A stretch of 64,000 nt of DNA, from contig CM051029.1 in the NCBI GenBank assembly GCA_027627225.1, forward strand, positions 6,586,690-6,650,689. The letters are read 5' to 3'. The translations under genes and the position numbers were made by a program. How positions within the stretch are numbered: the stretch's first letter is position 1; each line of letters begins with the position of its first letter. The stretch comes from Congeria kusceri. Lineage: Eukaryota > Mollusca > Bivalvia > Myida > Dreissenidae. Of the stretch, positions 22,176-33,199 are shown one piece after another. Below the pieces are notes generated by a model that saw only the letters and a list, made by a program, of their open reading frames with translations, made no database searches and was not told the origin of the DNA.

Positions 22176-23098
22176 TTTACAATGTTTTAAATAGAAAGAT
22201 TAGAATGTTGTTATAGAAAATGACACTGGTTTGTACTTTTCATATAGATACTACCAAAAATATGAAAATTATGATAAAAAATCACCAATATAAAGTCAAT
22301 TTTCTTGACAGTATTTTGGGAATGATTATACTTTCCTTATTCAAATAGAAAGCATTCATAAAACTGCCTATGAATATGTACAGATAAGAACATCGTTTAA
22401 ATACATGTACCAGCTTTAATGCACACAGTCTCTAATAACACGACGGCTATACATATTTGTCCTGCACATACGGTTTCTGTTCGACAATAAGGCAAGTTTG
22501 ACTTGTTTCCATAAAAATTGCAAAATAATATTCTGTTTTACATTTAACTAAGTATAAGCCCTTATACATTTTTTTATCCAACGAAGAATCTTTATAACAA
22601 GCGAACGTGTCTATATTGTTTAAGGAAACGAGTGGGGTTAATATTAACAATATTAAAGTCGTCTTTGGGGTAAGTACGCATATTTAAAGACACTGGATCT
22701 ACTTTGAATGAAAACATATTTTATTAATTTGGCAATTTAATATTATATATAGTTGAAGATTATTTACGAAACAAAATCTAGCCATATCTTTTGTATAATG
22801 TAAACGAGTGAACACTTTTTATTACAAATGCACTTTTAACTGATGAGATGCATATCATTGATAGTGTATTACACATATATGTTTAGTCGAACAAAGTCCC
22901 AATATGTTTCGGCAGTTTTTTTATCTGCATTATGTTGTAATTCGGCAGACCCCATTTACGTTTTCCAAATATAAAAAGAGACACAATGTTGTTTTACTAA
23001 ATGTTGTTAAATCTAGATCTATCGTGGTCAGTAATATTGTAAGAATACGTAACATAATATGTTGAATATATGTATATTAAAATATATATCCGTTCCAG
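22176..23098. other. AT-rich sequence upstream of the first Ig exon
   Basis: It should contain the 5' end (signal-peptide exon) of the gene at 23099-37293, but I could not identify it. Confidence 0.35.
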
Positions 23099-23437
23099 TA
23101 AACGGTGAGAGCCTACTGCTGAAGACGGATAATTCAAATGTTATTGAACACAACTCAATAACACTGATATGCAGTCTACCCAGTAAACCCATGCACGTTT
23201 CATGGTGGCGAAATGGCTCATCAGCCGCCATATGGACATGGATGAATCCAGACACGTCGTGCCAGTCATCGCCATCACCACTCCCTGGGTACGGCTTCTC
23301 TGGCATACACAGCACTGTCTACACACTGACTCTAAATCACGTGCATAGGACCCAGGATGGGGAGTTTTGGCAGTGCGCAGTCAATTATGTTGGTAGCACT
23401 ATGAATGACAGCAACAGCATAACGCTCCGCGTTATAG
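23099..23437 (+). CDS. V-like Ig exon, intact
   Basis: A 339-bp phase 1-1 exon (acceptor TCCGTTCCAG, donor GTATGT), open throughout. It reads NGESLLLKTDNSNVIEHNS, ITLICSLPSKPMHVSWWRNG, then VYTLTLNHVHRTQDGEFWQC and AVNYVGSTMNDSNSITLRV. The LICS...SWWRNG and DGEFWQCAV segments give the Cys-Trp...D.G..C frame of an Ig V-type domain. Reverse-strand ORFs here are shadows. Confidence 0.88.
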
Positions 23438-24539
23438 GTATGTTTCGCCCTACACCAATCAGTGTTCTTATTTGTTGTAAATGCATGTTTATCAACACGG
23501 GCAAATACATATATTTGATTACAAAACAATCAAGTTACTTGTGTGTTCAACATTCTAGCTTAGAGTAATTGTCAGATTTTAGATATATTATTAGACTTTT
23601 CGTTTGTAAAGGCAATTTAATATCAACATAAGGCTACAACCAACAAAGGTATTTTATGTGTAACCTCTTACGTCGCATGAATAACAGTTTATGTAAAGGA
23701 CACATAGCCATCGACCTGATAAAACAAACAATATTAAACTTAGATCAATTTGAATATCAACTCGCAATCATATATGCGCCAGGAGTTGTGTGTGTTTGTT
23801 TTACATTTATGTGCTGACTACAGGTTGTAAAGTAAGATATAAAGAGGCTTGTCAATATGTTTACCATGCATCTTGCACTGTTACAAAATGTATAAGAGTT
23901 TTCTAACATGAATCTACTTCACGATATATATCAGTATATATCAGTTTTTGATAAATTCGTTATACGGTTTAAATGTCGCGCCATGACCTAGCGTTTTGTA
24001 TTTCTCTCTCAAAATAGTCCATTACATGACATTACTTTAATAACACTGAATGATTAATTATTCTTTATTGCTGGCTTGTGACAGGTTTCAAACAACTAAG
24101 TCATTGTGATGTAATTCATTTCAAATTTTAATAGTATCAGATTAGGAACAGACACGTGGGTAAGATAACGAATTTAATTTTAAAAAGAGGATTACATGAT
24201 TTGTACCAACATTTATCACAATCCAGACAAATGAAAGTAATAATGAAATAACATAATTATAGCAATGCAATTTAAAGTAAACAGTTATCAAAATGAAGAC
24301 AGATTTCAATCACATTACAGTTGTATTATTATATGGTTAGAATATAGTTTGAACAACATAATAGGAATTGTGCTGTAGATAAACGCATGCATTTGGCAAA
24401 ATGAAGTTTTATTAATGCATGTTAAATGGAAAATATAAGTGGGCTGCTAAAAAAAAAGACATGAAAAGCATGTATTATAAATTGATGGTTAAGTAAAGGT
24501 AATTGAGGATGTTATTTAGCAAATAAGTTTCGCATTATA
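23438..24539. other. Intron sequence, nothing recognised
   Basis: Intron 1 upstream of the transposon, AT-rich, no exon or repeat identified. Confidence 0.35.
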
Positions 24540-24672
24540 GTTGTTTATCGGCCAGTAAACAACGACTTGGAGTCCTGATGCATAGGAATTAAACCACAAA
24601 GGGGTTAGCCCGAGTTGCTCAATAGACACGCAAAAGAACGACACAGAGTTGTTTATTGGCCGATAAACAACG
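24540..24672. repeat. Pair of 25-bp palindromes bordering a dispersed repeat
   Basis: GTTGTTTATCGGCCAGTAAA plus CAACG at 24540-24564 and GTTGTTTATTGGCCGATAAA plus CAACG at 24648-24672 are near-identical and each nearly self-complementary. Between them lies the TAGGAATTAAACCAC motif also present at 18165. It sits just outside the Harbinger left end. Confidence 0.7.
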
Positions 24673-24879
24673 GTTATGCGAAACTTGGAGGCGTTTCAAC
24701 AATATTTACGATTATACATAAATTACGTTTCATCAACGAAATCGAAAATGCACAATACATACATATACGACGACATAAATTATGGTGTTCATTTACCTAT
24801 AAATTCGTGACGCAGTCTAAAAGTTTTACATGACGTCATTTTCGCGCGATCTTTCAACGCAGACGAATTGTAAACAAAC

Positions 24880-26608
24880 ATGGCGGAGAAAAAGCCAAAA
24901 AACAAAAACTGGTCGTACCAGGAAACATCTGTTTTAGTTGACAGGTCTGTCAACGGAAACGGCATTTTGACCGGTACACACTAAATGGGGTTAACAGAGG
25001 CAAACAAGGATAGATATTGGACTGAAATTGTAAATATGTGAGTTTGTAATATGTCAATTAGTGTCCTTACGGTTGTGTACGTGTGTTGTTATTTCAAATT
25101 GAATATGTGTTATCAAATAATATACTTACCCGACAGTGAATGGCTGTCATTGTATTTGTCACTAGCTGGTCTTTAACCAAAATTGAGTTTTTATATTATT
25201 ATACATATATTGTTTTATATTCACGTTTCGTTACATGATTAACGCTGTTGGACCAGGCCGCACAATTGCGGATGTCAGGACAAAATGGATTGACCTGAAG
25301 GTGCATAAATATTTACTTTGCATATGCATTGGTTTCTTCTTCGATTCCTGTACGGGTCTCGCTGTGGAGCATTGTCGTTTGTACTGATTTAAAACCACTC
25401 TTTATATAAGTCAGTTCCTGCACTTATCAAGAAATCATTGTCGTAGAACTTAAATGACTGTTTACTTTATATTACTACCTAACAACTGTGGCAATCATTA
25501 TTCCAGAGTGTACCAAAGAAAAAGGAACAGGAGAGGGCAAGGAAGAGTCTAGGCACTGGTGGAGGGCCAGCTCCCTCAAAATTGATACCTTTGCAGAAGA
25601 AGGTAGATTAATACATTTTGTTAAGTTCAACTGAAATTTCGACAGTACAGTTGTAAATCTATGTACCCTAGTATATGTGATGCGCAATCATTTGTTTAGT
25701 AAACAAAGTATAGATGAATTTCATATTTAATGGGAAAACTTTCTTTGACGATAATCATGAACCATGAAAGCTTGTAAATAAATGTAAAGACACGCATGTT
25801 TTTTGAGTAATATGGAACATTTATTATGCCGTATTTCTTATTCTTTTTTTTTTCTTTTTTTTTGTAGGTTTTTCTATTGTTCCACTTTGCTCTCTCTCAG
25901 GAGTCACTGATCATGGTGACATATTCCTCGATAACTCCAAGGGTAAGTGTGTGACTGCACAACTTGAATCAGGGTTATGGAGAAAATGGCAGAATGGCAG
26001 TATAAATTATTTAATGACCAATACCCAGACAAGTTTTGTGGCGGGCGTTTGAACTCGTGAACCCCATATTGAAAATCCAGCGCTCTACCAACTGAGTTAG
26101 CTGGGTCAAAATTGTGTACTCCTAATAACTTCAATTTCTTTGATATAGATACAATTAAATTTAAGGAAGTTAAATTTGTTACATTTTCGGAAGTTCAGCG
26201 TAATAATGTCACTGTCATTTTTTTCTTTAATTTAAGGTATGCACACAGAAGATTTGACCTCCTGTGAAATGCCTGTGGATACTGAAGAAGATATGACCCA
26301 CTATCTGTTTACATCAATAAGTGAAATTCTAAAGTGTATTATTAATTATACCATTGTCTGCAATTATCAGGGGTTCTATGTTACTGCTTTTCTGTGTAAA
26401 CATTACATGCTGTTAAACAGAATGTGGTCTTTAAAATTATGCTTAATAACTCATTTTTTGTAAACATATTCTAAACTTGTTTCCATCAGATCTTGCTTCA
26501 TTCAAGCAAGTGTTAGACAGTCCAAAAGCGGGGCCCAGTCGTGGTAAAGAGGTGTCCTCAAGGACAAAAATGAAGTCTGAAGTCAGTTTAATCAAAAAGA
26601 ACGGTTAA
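24880..26608 (+). pseudogene. Harbinger Myb/SANT-like protein gene (NAIF1-like), decayed
   Basis: Six exons. Exon 1 (24880-25037) starts ATG: MAEKKPKNKNWSYQETSVLV, DRSVNGNGILTGTH, a TAA at 24982-24984, then MGLTEANKDRYWTEIVN. Exon 2 (about 25238-25300): INAVGPGRTIADVRTKWIDL K. Exon 3 (25507-25602): SVPKKKEQERARKSLGTGGG, PAPSKLIPLQKK. Exon 4 (25868-25942): SIVPLCSLSGVTDHGDIF. Exon 5 (26237-26320): MHTEDLTSCEMPVDTEEDM. Exon 6 (26490-26608): DLASFKQVLDSPKAGPSR... to TAA. The NWSYQET...W.EI...NAVGPGRT...V..KW.DLK pattern is the Myb/SANT-like domain of Harbinger accessory proteins, which help bring the transposase to the nucleus and DNA (family knowledge). The exon-1 stop and a missing AG before exon 2 indicate decay. 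Confidence 0.75.
25975..26113 (-). repeat. tRNA-derived SINE inside the Harbinger element
   Basis: On the minus strand, AGCTAACTCAGTTGGTAGAG is an A box within a tRNA-like head, and ACGAGTTCAAACGCCCGCC a degenerate B box; the anticodon region reads GGATTTTCAATAT. The arms no longer pair properly. It is inserted between Myb exons 4 and 5. Confidence 0.75.
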
Positions 26609-26836
26609 GACTTAATATAAAATTTGAAAAAAACTCTACATTAACTCATCATAAATAATTTACACGCATATTAAAATATTCCAAACTTTTGACAGACTGA
26701 TTTGCAAGTTTTTCATACTTTTTGAAGGCCAATTCACCTGTAAAACATTTTGAAGAACATTTTAAGAACAACTCCAATCATTTAAAAACATAACAATTGC
26801 GACATGTTTTGTAATTTATTTGTACACATATATGTA

Positions 26837-27170
26837 CATTCACACGCACATACATTTACATACATACAAACAAACATACATACATACACACATACACACA
26901 TACATACATACACACATACACACATGCATGCATACATACATACATACGTACGTACGTACGTACGTACGTACGTACGTACATGCATGCATGCATGCATGCA
27001 TACATACATACATATATACATACATACATACATACGTACGTACATACATACATACATACATACATACATACATACATACATACATACATACATACATACA
27101 TACACACAAACACGCACACACACACGCACACACACACGCACACACACACGCGCACACACACACACACTAT
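26837..27170. repeat. Microsatellite (ACAT/ACGT/ACAC)n
   Basis: Long runs of TACA with islands of (CGTA)n near 26946-26980 and (CATG)n near 26981-27000, and (AC)n toward the right end. The overlapping ORFs of Thr/His/Tyr or Cys/Val repeats on both strands are artefacts. Confidence 0.97.
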
Positions 27171-27470
27171 AGTTTGAAATATGTACACTTACCTTCAGGG
27201 TCTGATGATTGGTACAGACAATAGATCATACAGATCGAGAGAGAGAGGTTAGCGGTGTCCAGGAAAAGAAACTAGTTGTTGTGTGATATAAGCAACAAAA
27301 TGTAAACGATAATTTCACTCAAAAAATTGAAAATGTTGAGTAACAACCAACTGATACCAGAACATAAAACGATACTCATGTATCCAGAATATTTTTAAGT
27401 GTGTATGTACGATCTGTCATATTGGTTACTATCAAAAGCAGATAAACGTGACAAAATTTACTTGGAAACA
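27171..27470. other. Harbinger interior, nothing recognised
   Basis: Non-coding sequence after the microsatellite, including a short GA run near 27236. Confidence 0.35.
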
Positions 27471-27474
27471 AAAA

Positions 27475-27770
27475 AAGGGTGTAAAATGGCCCTAAGTCGC
27501 TCACCTGAGTTTAATGAATAATGGATAATTTCAGTGAAATTATTTCAAAATCCAGAATGTGGATTTCAAAGTTTTCAATAAAGCCATTAAGGACTATAGG
27601 GAGATTTCCTCTTATACTGGAGTTGATGACAAATGGTATGTTCCAAGTTTCAAGTGACTAACTTGTGTAGTTTTGAAGTTACAAGACTTTTGAATATTAA
27701 CTTTAATCAAATTCAGACGCCGACGCCAGAGGCATTAGGAAAGCTCACCTATTCTTTGAATAGGCCAGTA
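27475..27770. repeat. Dispersed non-coding repeat (CGCTCACCTG family)
   Basis: Starts around ATGGCCCTAAGTCGCTCACCTG and includes GAAATTATTTCAAAATCCAG; related sequence lies at 29890-30470 and 31735-31845. Such sequences are common dispersed repeats in bivalves (general knowledge). Confidence 0.6.
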
Positions 27771-28855
27771 CAAATACATTGACCATGGTGGCCAAGGTTT
27801 AAAACGATTTTAAAATTTAAGTAAATTGTTTACGACTACGACGGACGCCATTCTGTTTCTGACCAGAATTGCTCACCCTTTAGCACTTCATGTCCATGTG
27901 AAGATAAATAAATGCGAAGGAACACTATCAAATAAATCAACCAATACAGGTGTCAATTTTTTATTTATCAAAAGCGTCGTGTAACCTCAATCAACTATCA
28001 AATCAATGTATACAAATTCATTGTGGTTTACAAATGTACAGTCGAAAACTAGTTTGTGATTAAAAACTTAATAGTGAAAAGCAATGTTTGTTCTTTACTT
28101 TCATTGCAATTTGGTTATTTGTATATTTACAATTATGTATCGTGTAAGATCGTACATACACACTTTAAATAAGCAATATCGCATACCCAGAAAGGTAATA
28201 CTAATGAACAATTATAAACACTTTAAGCATTGTTTTGAGCATTTAACAAGTATGTTTTATTTTCACAATATATATCACACTAAGATCACTTAATTTTTCG
28301 CTACAAAACCATTTGTATTGTAAACAATTACAATTTTTAAAATACACCTGTTATGATGCTTACGCATCATTCCAGACTATCTATCCGACTAAAGACAATA
28401 GACAGTCACAAGGCTTAAATAATAATAATAATGATAAGAATAAATTAAAAACATTGAACTGTAGACAGACTTCTCGATTTTGCAATATGTACCGCATTTA
28501 AAATGTCATTATATAATCAATAATGTTATTCATATTATCACATGTAAATAATGTAATTCATGTAAAAATATGAAAATTTGAATCAATATTTTTATAACCA
28601 TTACTTTGTAATACAATTATACAGTTATTTGAAAGGATATTTTGTTGGAAAAGACCATTTTTTAATTCACAATTATACAGATTAAAAAAAAACAACAACA
28701 AACAAATCATTGTTGTGTGAATATTGCCAGAGTTTCTCATCTCCAGCACTGTAGACATTTTCACTTTGTCGAGTTGATACTCTCTATGTAACTTAATTAT
28801 GTACACAATAAAGTGATTCTTGGAAAGTTATTCAAACAGTTGTATTAATGCTTGT
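27771..28855. other. Harbinger interior, nothing recognised
   Basis: AT-rich, no exon of either transposon gene identified. Confidence 0.35.
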
Positions 28856-29884
28856 CATCTGTTATGACCATTTCTATTCTCCGCAATCCGTAATGGAACA
28901 TCCTGGTCACCCTCCAAGTCCTCTACATAATCGTTAGTGGCACATTTCTTGTGACACAGACATTGTGCAGCCGCATACATGCTATGTCAACTTCAGCACA
29001 TATTGCTTGATCAGATGGAAGGCATCCAGCAGATTTATGGAAGCACCTGAAACTTACATTCACAAGACAATGAGCACGATAGTTAGAACTCCGGGAGTGA
29101 GATGAGTCACATGTTGGAGCATATCTCAAATGTTAGAAGAGCACCTACGCCTTAAAACCGAACTAGCCCTTCCTGTTTTCCTACATACACAGATCTACAG
29201 TTCCATGATTGCTCAGAAACTTCTCAATTTGTTGCAAGCCCAAAGTAATGGGAATGCCGCCAAAGTAACCTCTATAAGTTGCCCTTTCAGACGAAACAAA
29301 TACTGTTATTTGATGTGTGTATAGATATGTATACAAACATAAACATTACATTGCAATAAACTCGTTTAACAAGCATTTCCATAGGACCAAAAACATTAGT
29401 TGAGACCCATACTTGTAGGTGTTAATTTATCTCAAGCAACAGAACATTTTTTGTTTACTTGAAATGAGATTTGAGTAAATGTATTTTTAAATACCTAGAA
29501 CGTGATTTGATGACACCAAATGTCCTCTCTACCACCACGCGTCTCTTTATCAAGTCTGCATTGAACTGTTCCTCTGCAGGTGTAGTTAGATTTGACACCG
29601 ATGTCATCAGGTACGTTCTCAGTGGGTAACCACAATCGCCCAAAATAACCAATATCCTGCCTGCTCAAGTGTTCCTAAGTATTAATCCATATTTTAATTA
29701 TAATTTTGAATAGAAAAAAAAGCATACAAATAGAAACAACGCAACTGCAATATGAAAAACTGTTAAACTAGGATTGGACTAATTTGAGGATCATACAAAA
29801 ACATGTTTTAGCTATAAAAATCTTTATAATAGCATATATTTGAAGCAATGCAAACTGACTGGTTAACATTCCATTTTCATTTTT

Positions 29885-30480
29885 AAACAAGAGGCCCTAT
29901 GTCGCTCACCTTTAGTTAAGGCGTCATTATGGTTTTGACCATTTTTTCAGCAGGTACATAGATGTATTAAGTGAATTGTAAACACACATGATAACGATCG
30001 ACAAAACAAAACACATAGTCAAATAAGAAAAACTGTCTTGCCTTCTGGAAGCCTTGTTTTTAAACACTAAAATGATTATAGTACAGGATTATTATTATAA
30101 AATCCACAAGTGGTTTCTAACAAGGAGATTGTCGAAGTTACGATTATGGCCTTTTACGGTAGAACTTCCCCACACCCGTGCGTATATGTTTTTTAACAAA
30201 TCAAACTTATTTGAAGAAATTTGGGAGAGAGTCTCCCAATAAATATTTTTGTGAAATTATTTTCAAATCAGGCCAGTGGTTTCCTTCAAAAAGATTGTTT
30301 TAAGATTGTCAGTTTTTAAGCTTTCTGTTGCCATGGCAACCAGAATTTTCAATATATTCAAATTTATCAAAGGGATTTCTTAAAGGACCATCTCAGGAAC
30401 TTTCCTGCCCAGCTTGGTTAAAATTGGCATAGTGGTTTCAGAGTTCAAACTAACCTTCAGTCCACAGTTATCAAAAACAG
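29885..30480. repeat. Dispersed repeat copy; serves as empty-site reference
   Basis: Begins AAGAGGCCCTATGTCGCTCACC and includes GTTGCCATGGCAACCAGAAT near 30328. The stretch at 31735-31847 continuing at 32546 is the same family interrupted by the LTR element, so this copy shows the site before insertion. Confidence 0.65.
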
Positions 30481-30594
30481 AGGCATCATGTGTTGATCAC
30501 GGCCATCGAGCAACTACATCGATAAATCTGAATTAAAACAAGATTTTGTGTTTGATAATACACATGCCCCCATTTGGTGCTGGGTAGCCCATTC

Positions 30595-31140
30595 TAAGTC
30601 CAACTAGTTCAAGGTCAAGGTCAAAGTGAAGTTGGGCGATATGGGTGGATTGGGGATGGTCATAAGCAACAACTGTGTATGCATCCAAGTGTTGTAGAAA
30701 GCGGTGTTGGTGCTAGACGAAATGGTTAAATCTAGTTAACCAAGAAACAGCCCATTTGAATTATTCTAAGTGCAAATTAGGTCAAGGTCAAGGTCAAAGT
30801 GAGGTTGGGTGATATGGGTGTATTGGGAACGGTCATAAGTAACAACTGTGCAATATCCAAGTGTCGTAGTAAGCGGTGCTAGACGAACCGGTAAAATCTA
30901 GTTAACCAAGATATGGCACTTTTTAATTATTATAAATCTAAATTAGATCAAGGTCAAAGTGAGGTTGGGTGAAATGGGTGGATAGGGAATAGTCATAAGC
31001 AACACATGTGTAAGTATCAAGTGTTGTAGTAAGCTGTGTTGGTGCCAGACGAAACGGTAAAATCTACTTAAGCTTGTCACGGACGGAAGGAAGGACGGAA
31101 GGACGGTCAGGATGATCGCTATATGCCTCCTGCATCAAGA
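30595..31140. repeat. Tandem repeat, ~170-bp unit, 3 copies, with GGACGGAAGG tail
   Basis: GGTCAAGGTCAAAGTGA.GTTGGG-type unit starts near 30613, 30786 and 30950. The array ends in a short GGACGGAAGGA run and TGATCGCTATATGCCTCCTG, a layout common in bivalve Helentron-like non-autonomous elements (general knowledge). Confidence 0.75.
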
Positions 31141-31847
31141 TGCTGGGGGCATAAAAAGAAAAAAAGTTAATGATAATAAATGAATTATAAAAGTTTGAAA
31201 CAAGAAGGGTGAAATGAAAACATGCATTTACACAATTATAACACAATGTGAAAACATATTTCTATTTATTGTATGCTTTTCAGTGATTTATAGGGATATA
31301 TCAGTGAAAGAAAATTGATAATTTACTGTTTCAAAACAGTGAAAATCACCACTTTGGTAATTTTCACGTTCACACTGCTTCCCGATTTAATATCTGAAAT
31401 GAATTAGACGCTCAAAGCCCTACTACAAACTGTATGGAAAAAGGCATAAGATAAAAAGAAAAATCGTTCTTTTCGGTAAAAATATTGATTTTTGATTCAT
31501 CCATGGTCGGAAATAGTCAGTTTAACGCTTGACTGCACCACACGTAAAAATATTACTTTATATTATCACTTGTGAATTAAACTCGAAATTCTACTAAAAC
31601 CAACAAATATCAATTTTTTTTTTCATATGACAGCAATTTCATAATGACTAAATACACTGCTAAAATTTGAAATTTGAAATCTGCTCCGCCCCCCTGGTGG
31701 CATTGTTTTTAACATTTCAAAAAGATTTAAGGTATGTACTAGAGCTGCACCCAAGGAACATTTACGTGGAATTATTTCAAAATCCAGTCAATAGTTTCAA
31801 ATAATAAGATTTTAAATGTTTTTTCTTCTGTTTTTGAGCTGCCATAG

Positions 31848-31990
31848 TGTCCCAGGGTGAGAAAATTGTGCAGCCAGTCCGGGACTCGAACCCGGGATCC
31901 CTCGCTATCAGGGCGAGTGCTCTCCCGACTGAGCTAACCGGGCCGCCACACAACTTCTCCCCTTTAAGTGACCAAGTTCATGCCGTGACA
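31848..31990 (-). repeat. LTR copy A (143 bp) with tRNA-like segment
   Basis: On the minus strand: GGTTAGCTCAGTCGGGAGAG (A box), anticodon arm CTCGC-CCTGATA-GCGAG, then CCCGGGTTCGAGTCCCGG (B box and T arm). The tRNA part is embraced by TTGTGTGGCGGCC and GGCTGCACAA, giving an extended terminal helix. Position 33 of the anticodon loop is C rather than the invariant U, so a working tRNA is unlikely. Confidence 0.8.
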
Positions 31991-32135
31991 TACACCCTCG
32001 CTCAAATATGAATTCGTCCTCGAATTCAGGGATTCATTGTGTTATATAATTACCACGGGCCCTCGGAGAGTTAACCCGAGTAACGTCACGGTCCCGCGTT
32101 GGGCGCCAATGTCAACGTAGCCCAGTCGACCTATG

Positions 32136-32278
32136 TGTCACTGGGGGAGAAAATTGTGCAGCCAGTCCGGGACTCGAACCCGGGCCCCCTCGCTTTCAGG
32201 GCGAGTGCTCTCCCGACTGTGCTAACAGGGCCGCCACACAACATCTCCCCTTTAAGTGACCAAGTTCATGCCGTGACA
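32136..32278 (-). repeat. LTR copy B (143 bp)
   Basis: Same layout as copy A; anticodon loop CCTGAAA. A 26-bp extra segment (32110-32135) separates it from the primer-binding-site-like sequence. ORFs here are shadows of the repeat. Confidence 0.8.
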
Positions 32279-32398
32279 TACACCCTCGCTCAAATATGAA
32301 TTCGTCCTCGAAATCAGGGATTCATGGTTTTATATAATTACCACGGGCCCTGGGAGAGTTAATCCGGGCAAGGTCACGGCCCCACTTTGGGTGCCAAA

Positions 32399-32541
32399 TG
32401 TCACAGGGTGAGAAAATTGTGCGGCTAGTCCGGGACTCGAACCCGGGACCACTCGCTATCAGGGCGAGTGCTCTCCCGACTGAGCTAACCGGGCCGCCAC
32501 ACAACTTCTCCCCTTTAAGTGACCAAGTTCATGCCGTGACA
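32399..32541 (-). repeat. LTR copy C (143 bp), 5'-most in element orientation
   Basis: Same layout; immediately followed (minus strand) by TTTGGCACCCAAAGTGGGGC. It ends at the right-hand ATAG duplication. Confidence 0.8.
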
Positions 32542-32545
32542 ATAG

Positions 32546-33199
32546 CAACCCGAATGTTCAATGTATATCATTGTTTTGCAGGAATTTCCGAAAGAAACTC
32601 CCCAGGAACATTGCAAAGTTTGGTTAAATTCGTTTAATAAAGTTGAGCAGATAAGCCAAAACAAATAAGTACCGGCTTGCGATACATTTTCGCCCAGAAA
32701 TGGAGTTTGCTTGTTTTTGTCTTGCTTGTGACTTGCTTAACTGTTTGTAATGAAGCTTGCCACATGCAATATTAAGCACCGTACAGAAAAAAAACCTTAG
32801 CATTTTTTTAAAATTCATTTACACATATCAAATCATAACACTATATAACAAACACATGCAAATGCTCAATGCATAATTATTTGCTCACCTTAAAAAACGT
32901 ATTAGCTTAAAAAGCAAATTAACCAATTTCCAGTGAAAAAAACATCAGTCGAGGTCTGAACTGGCGTACTGAAGTATTGTTTGTTGACATGGATATAAAC
33001 ATATGGAATTATTCCGAATTTCGGCAACAATCCACTTAATTTTAACACAATAATCAGGCTAACCAATTCCTAAAATGTTTTACAGTATTTGTGTTTTGTT
33101 TTGACATGTTTTTATAAGTGAATAAAGTCAACATTTTATAAAAATGAAACTTACTTCACACAAGTCAATTTTAATTAATGAATTACCTTATGTTATTTA
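32546..33199. other. Continuation of interrupted host repeat, then AT-rich Harbinger interior
   Basis: CAACCCGAATGTTCAATGTA continues the repeat cut by the LTR element. Beyond ~32640 nothing was recognised. Confidence 0.45.

Larger units (their letters stand above)
31848..32541 (-). mobile_element. Triple-LTR miniature retroelement (TRIM) with tRNA-like promoter in the LTR
   Basis: Three LTRs of exactly 143 bp (31848-31990, 32136-32278, 32399-32541) separated by internal segments of about 120 bp. LTRs begin TGTCAC and end GTGACA (small variations). Read on the minus strand, the first LTR is followed by TTTGGCACCCAAAGTGGGGC and the second (after an extra 26 bp) by TTGGCGCCCAACGCGGGAC, like a retroviral-type primer-binding site starting TGG. 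No coding sequence. ATAG flanks both outer ends (31844-31847 and 32542-32545), and the interrupted host repeat reads GCCATAG|CAACC, so the whole array entered as one unit with a 4-bp duplication. Each LTR contains a tRNA-like segment with A and B boxes. Confidence 0.8.

Noticed and set aside
26040..26113. tRNA-Glu-like gene
   Set aside because: Anticodon and T arms are mutated and it continues into a SINE body.
26782..27224. Long ORFs on both strands rich in Thr/His/Tyr or Cys/Val/Met
   Set aside because: They are translations of the ACAT/ACGT/AC microsatellite; open in several frames at once.
31860..32500. Three functional tRNA genes
   Set aside because: Mismatched acceptor stem, C33 in the anticodon loop and identical embedding in 143-bp LTRs indicate a repeat, not tRNA genes.
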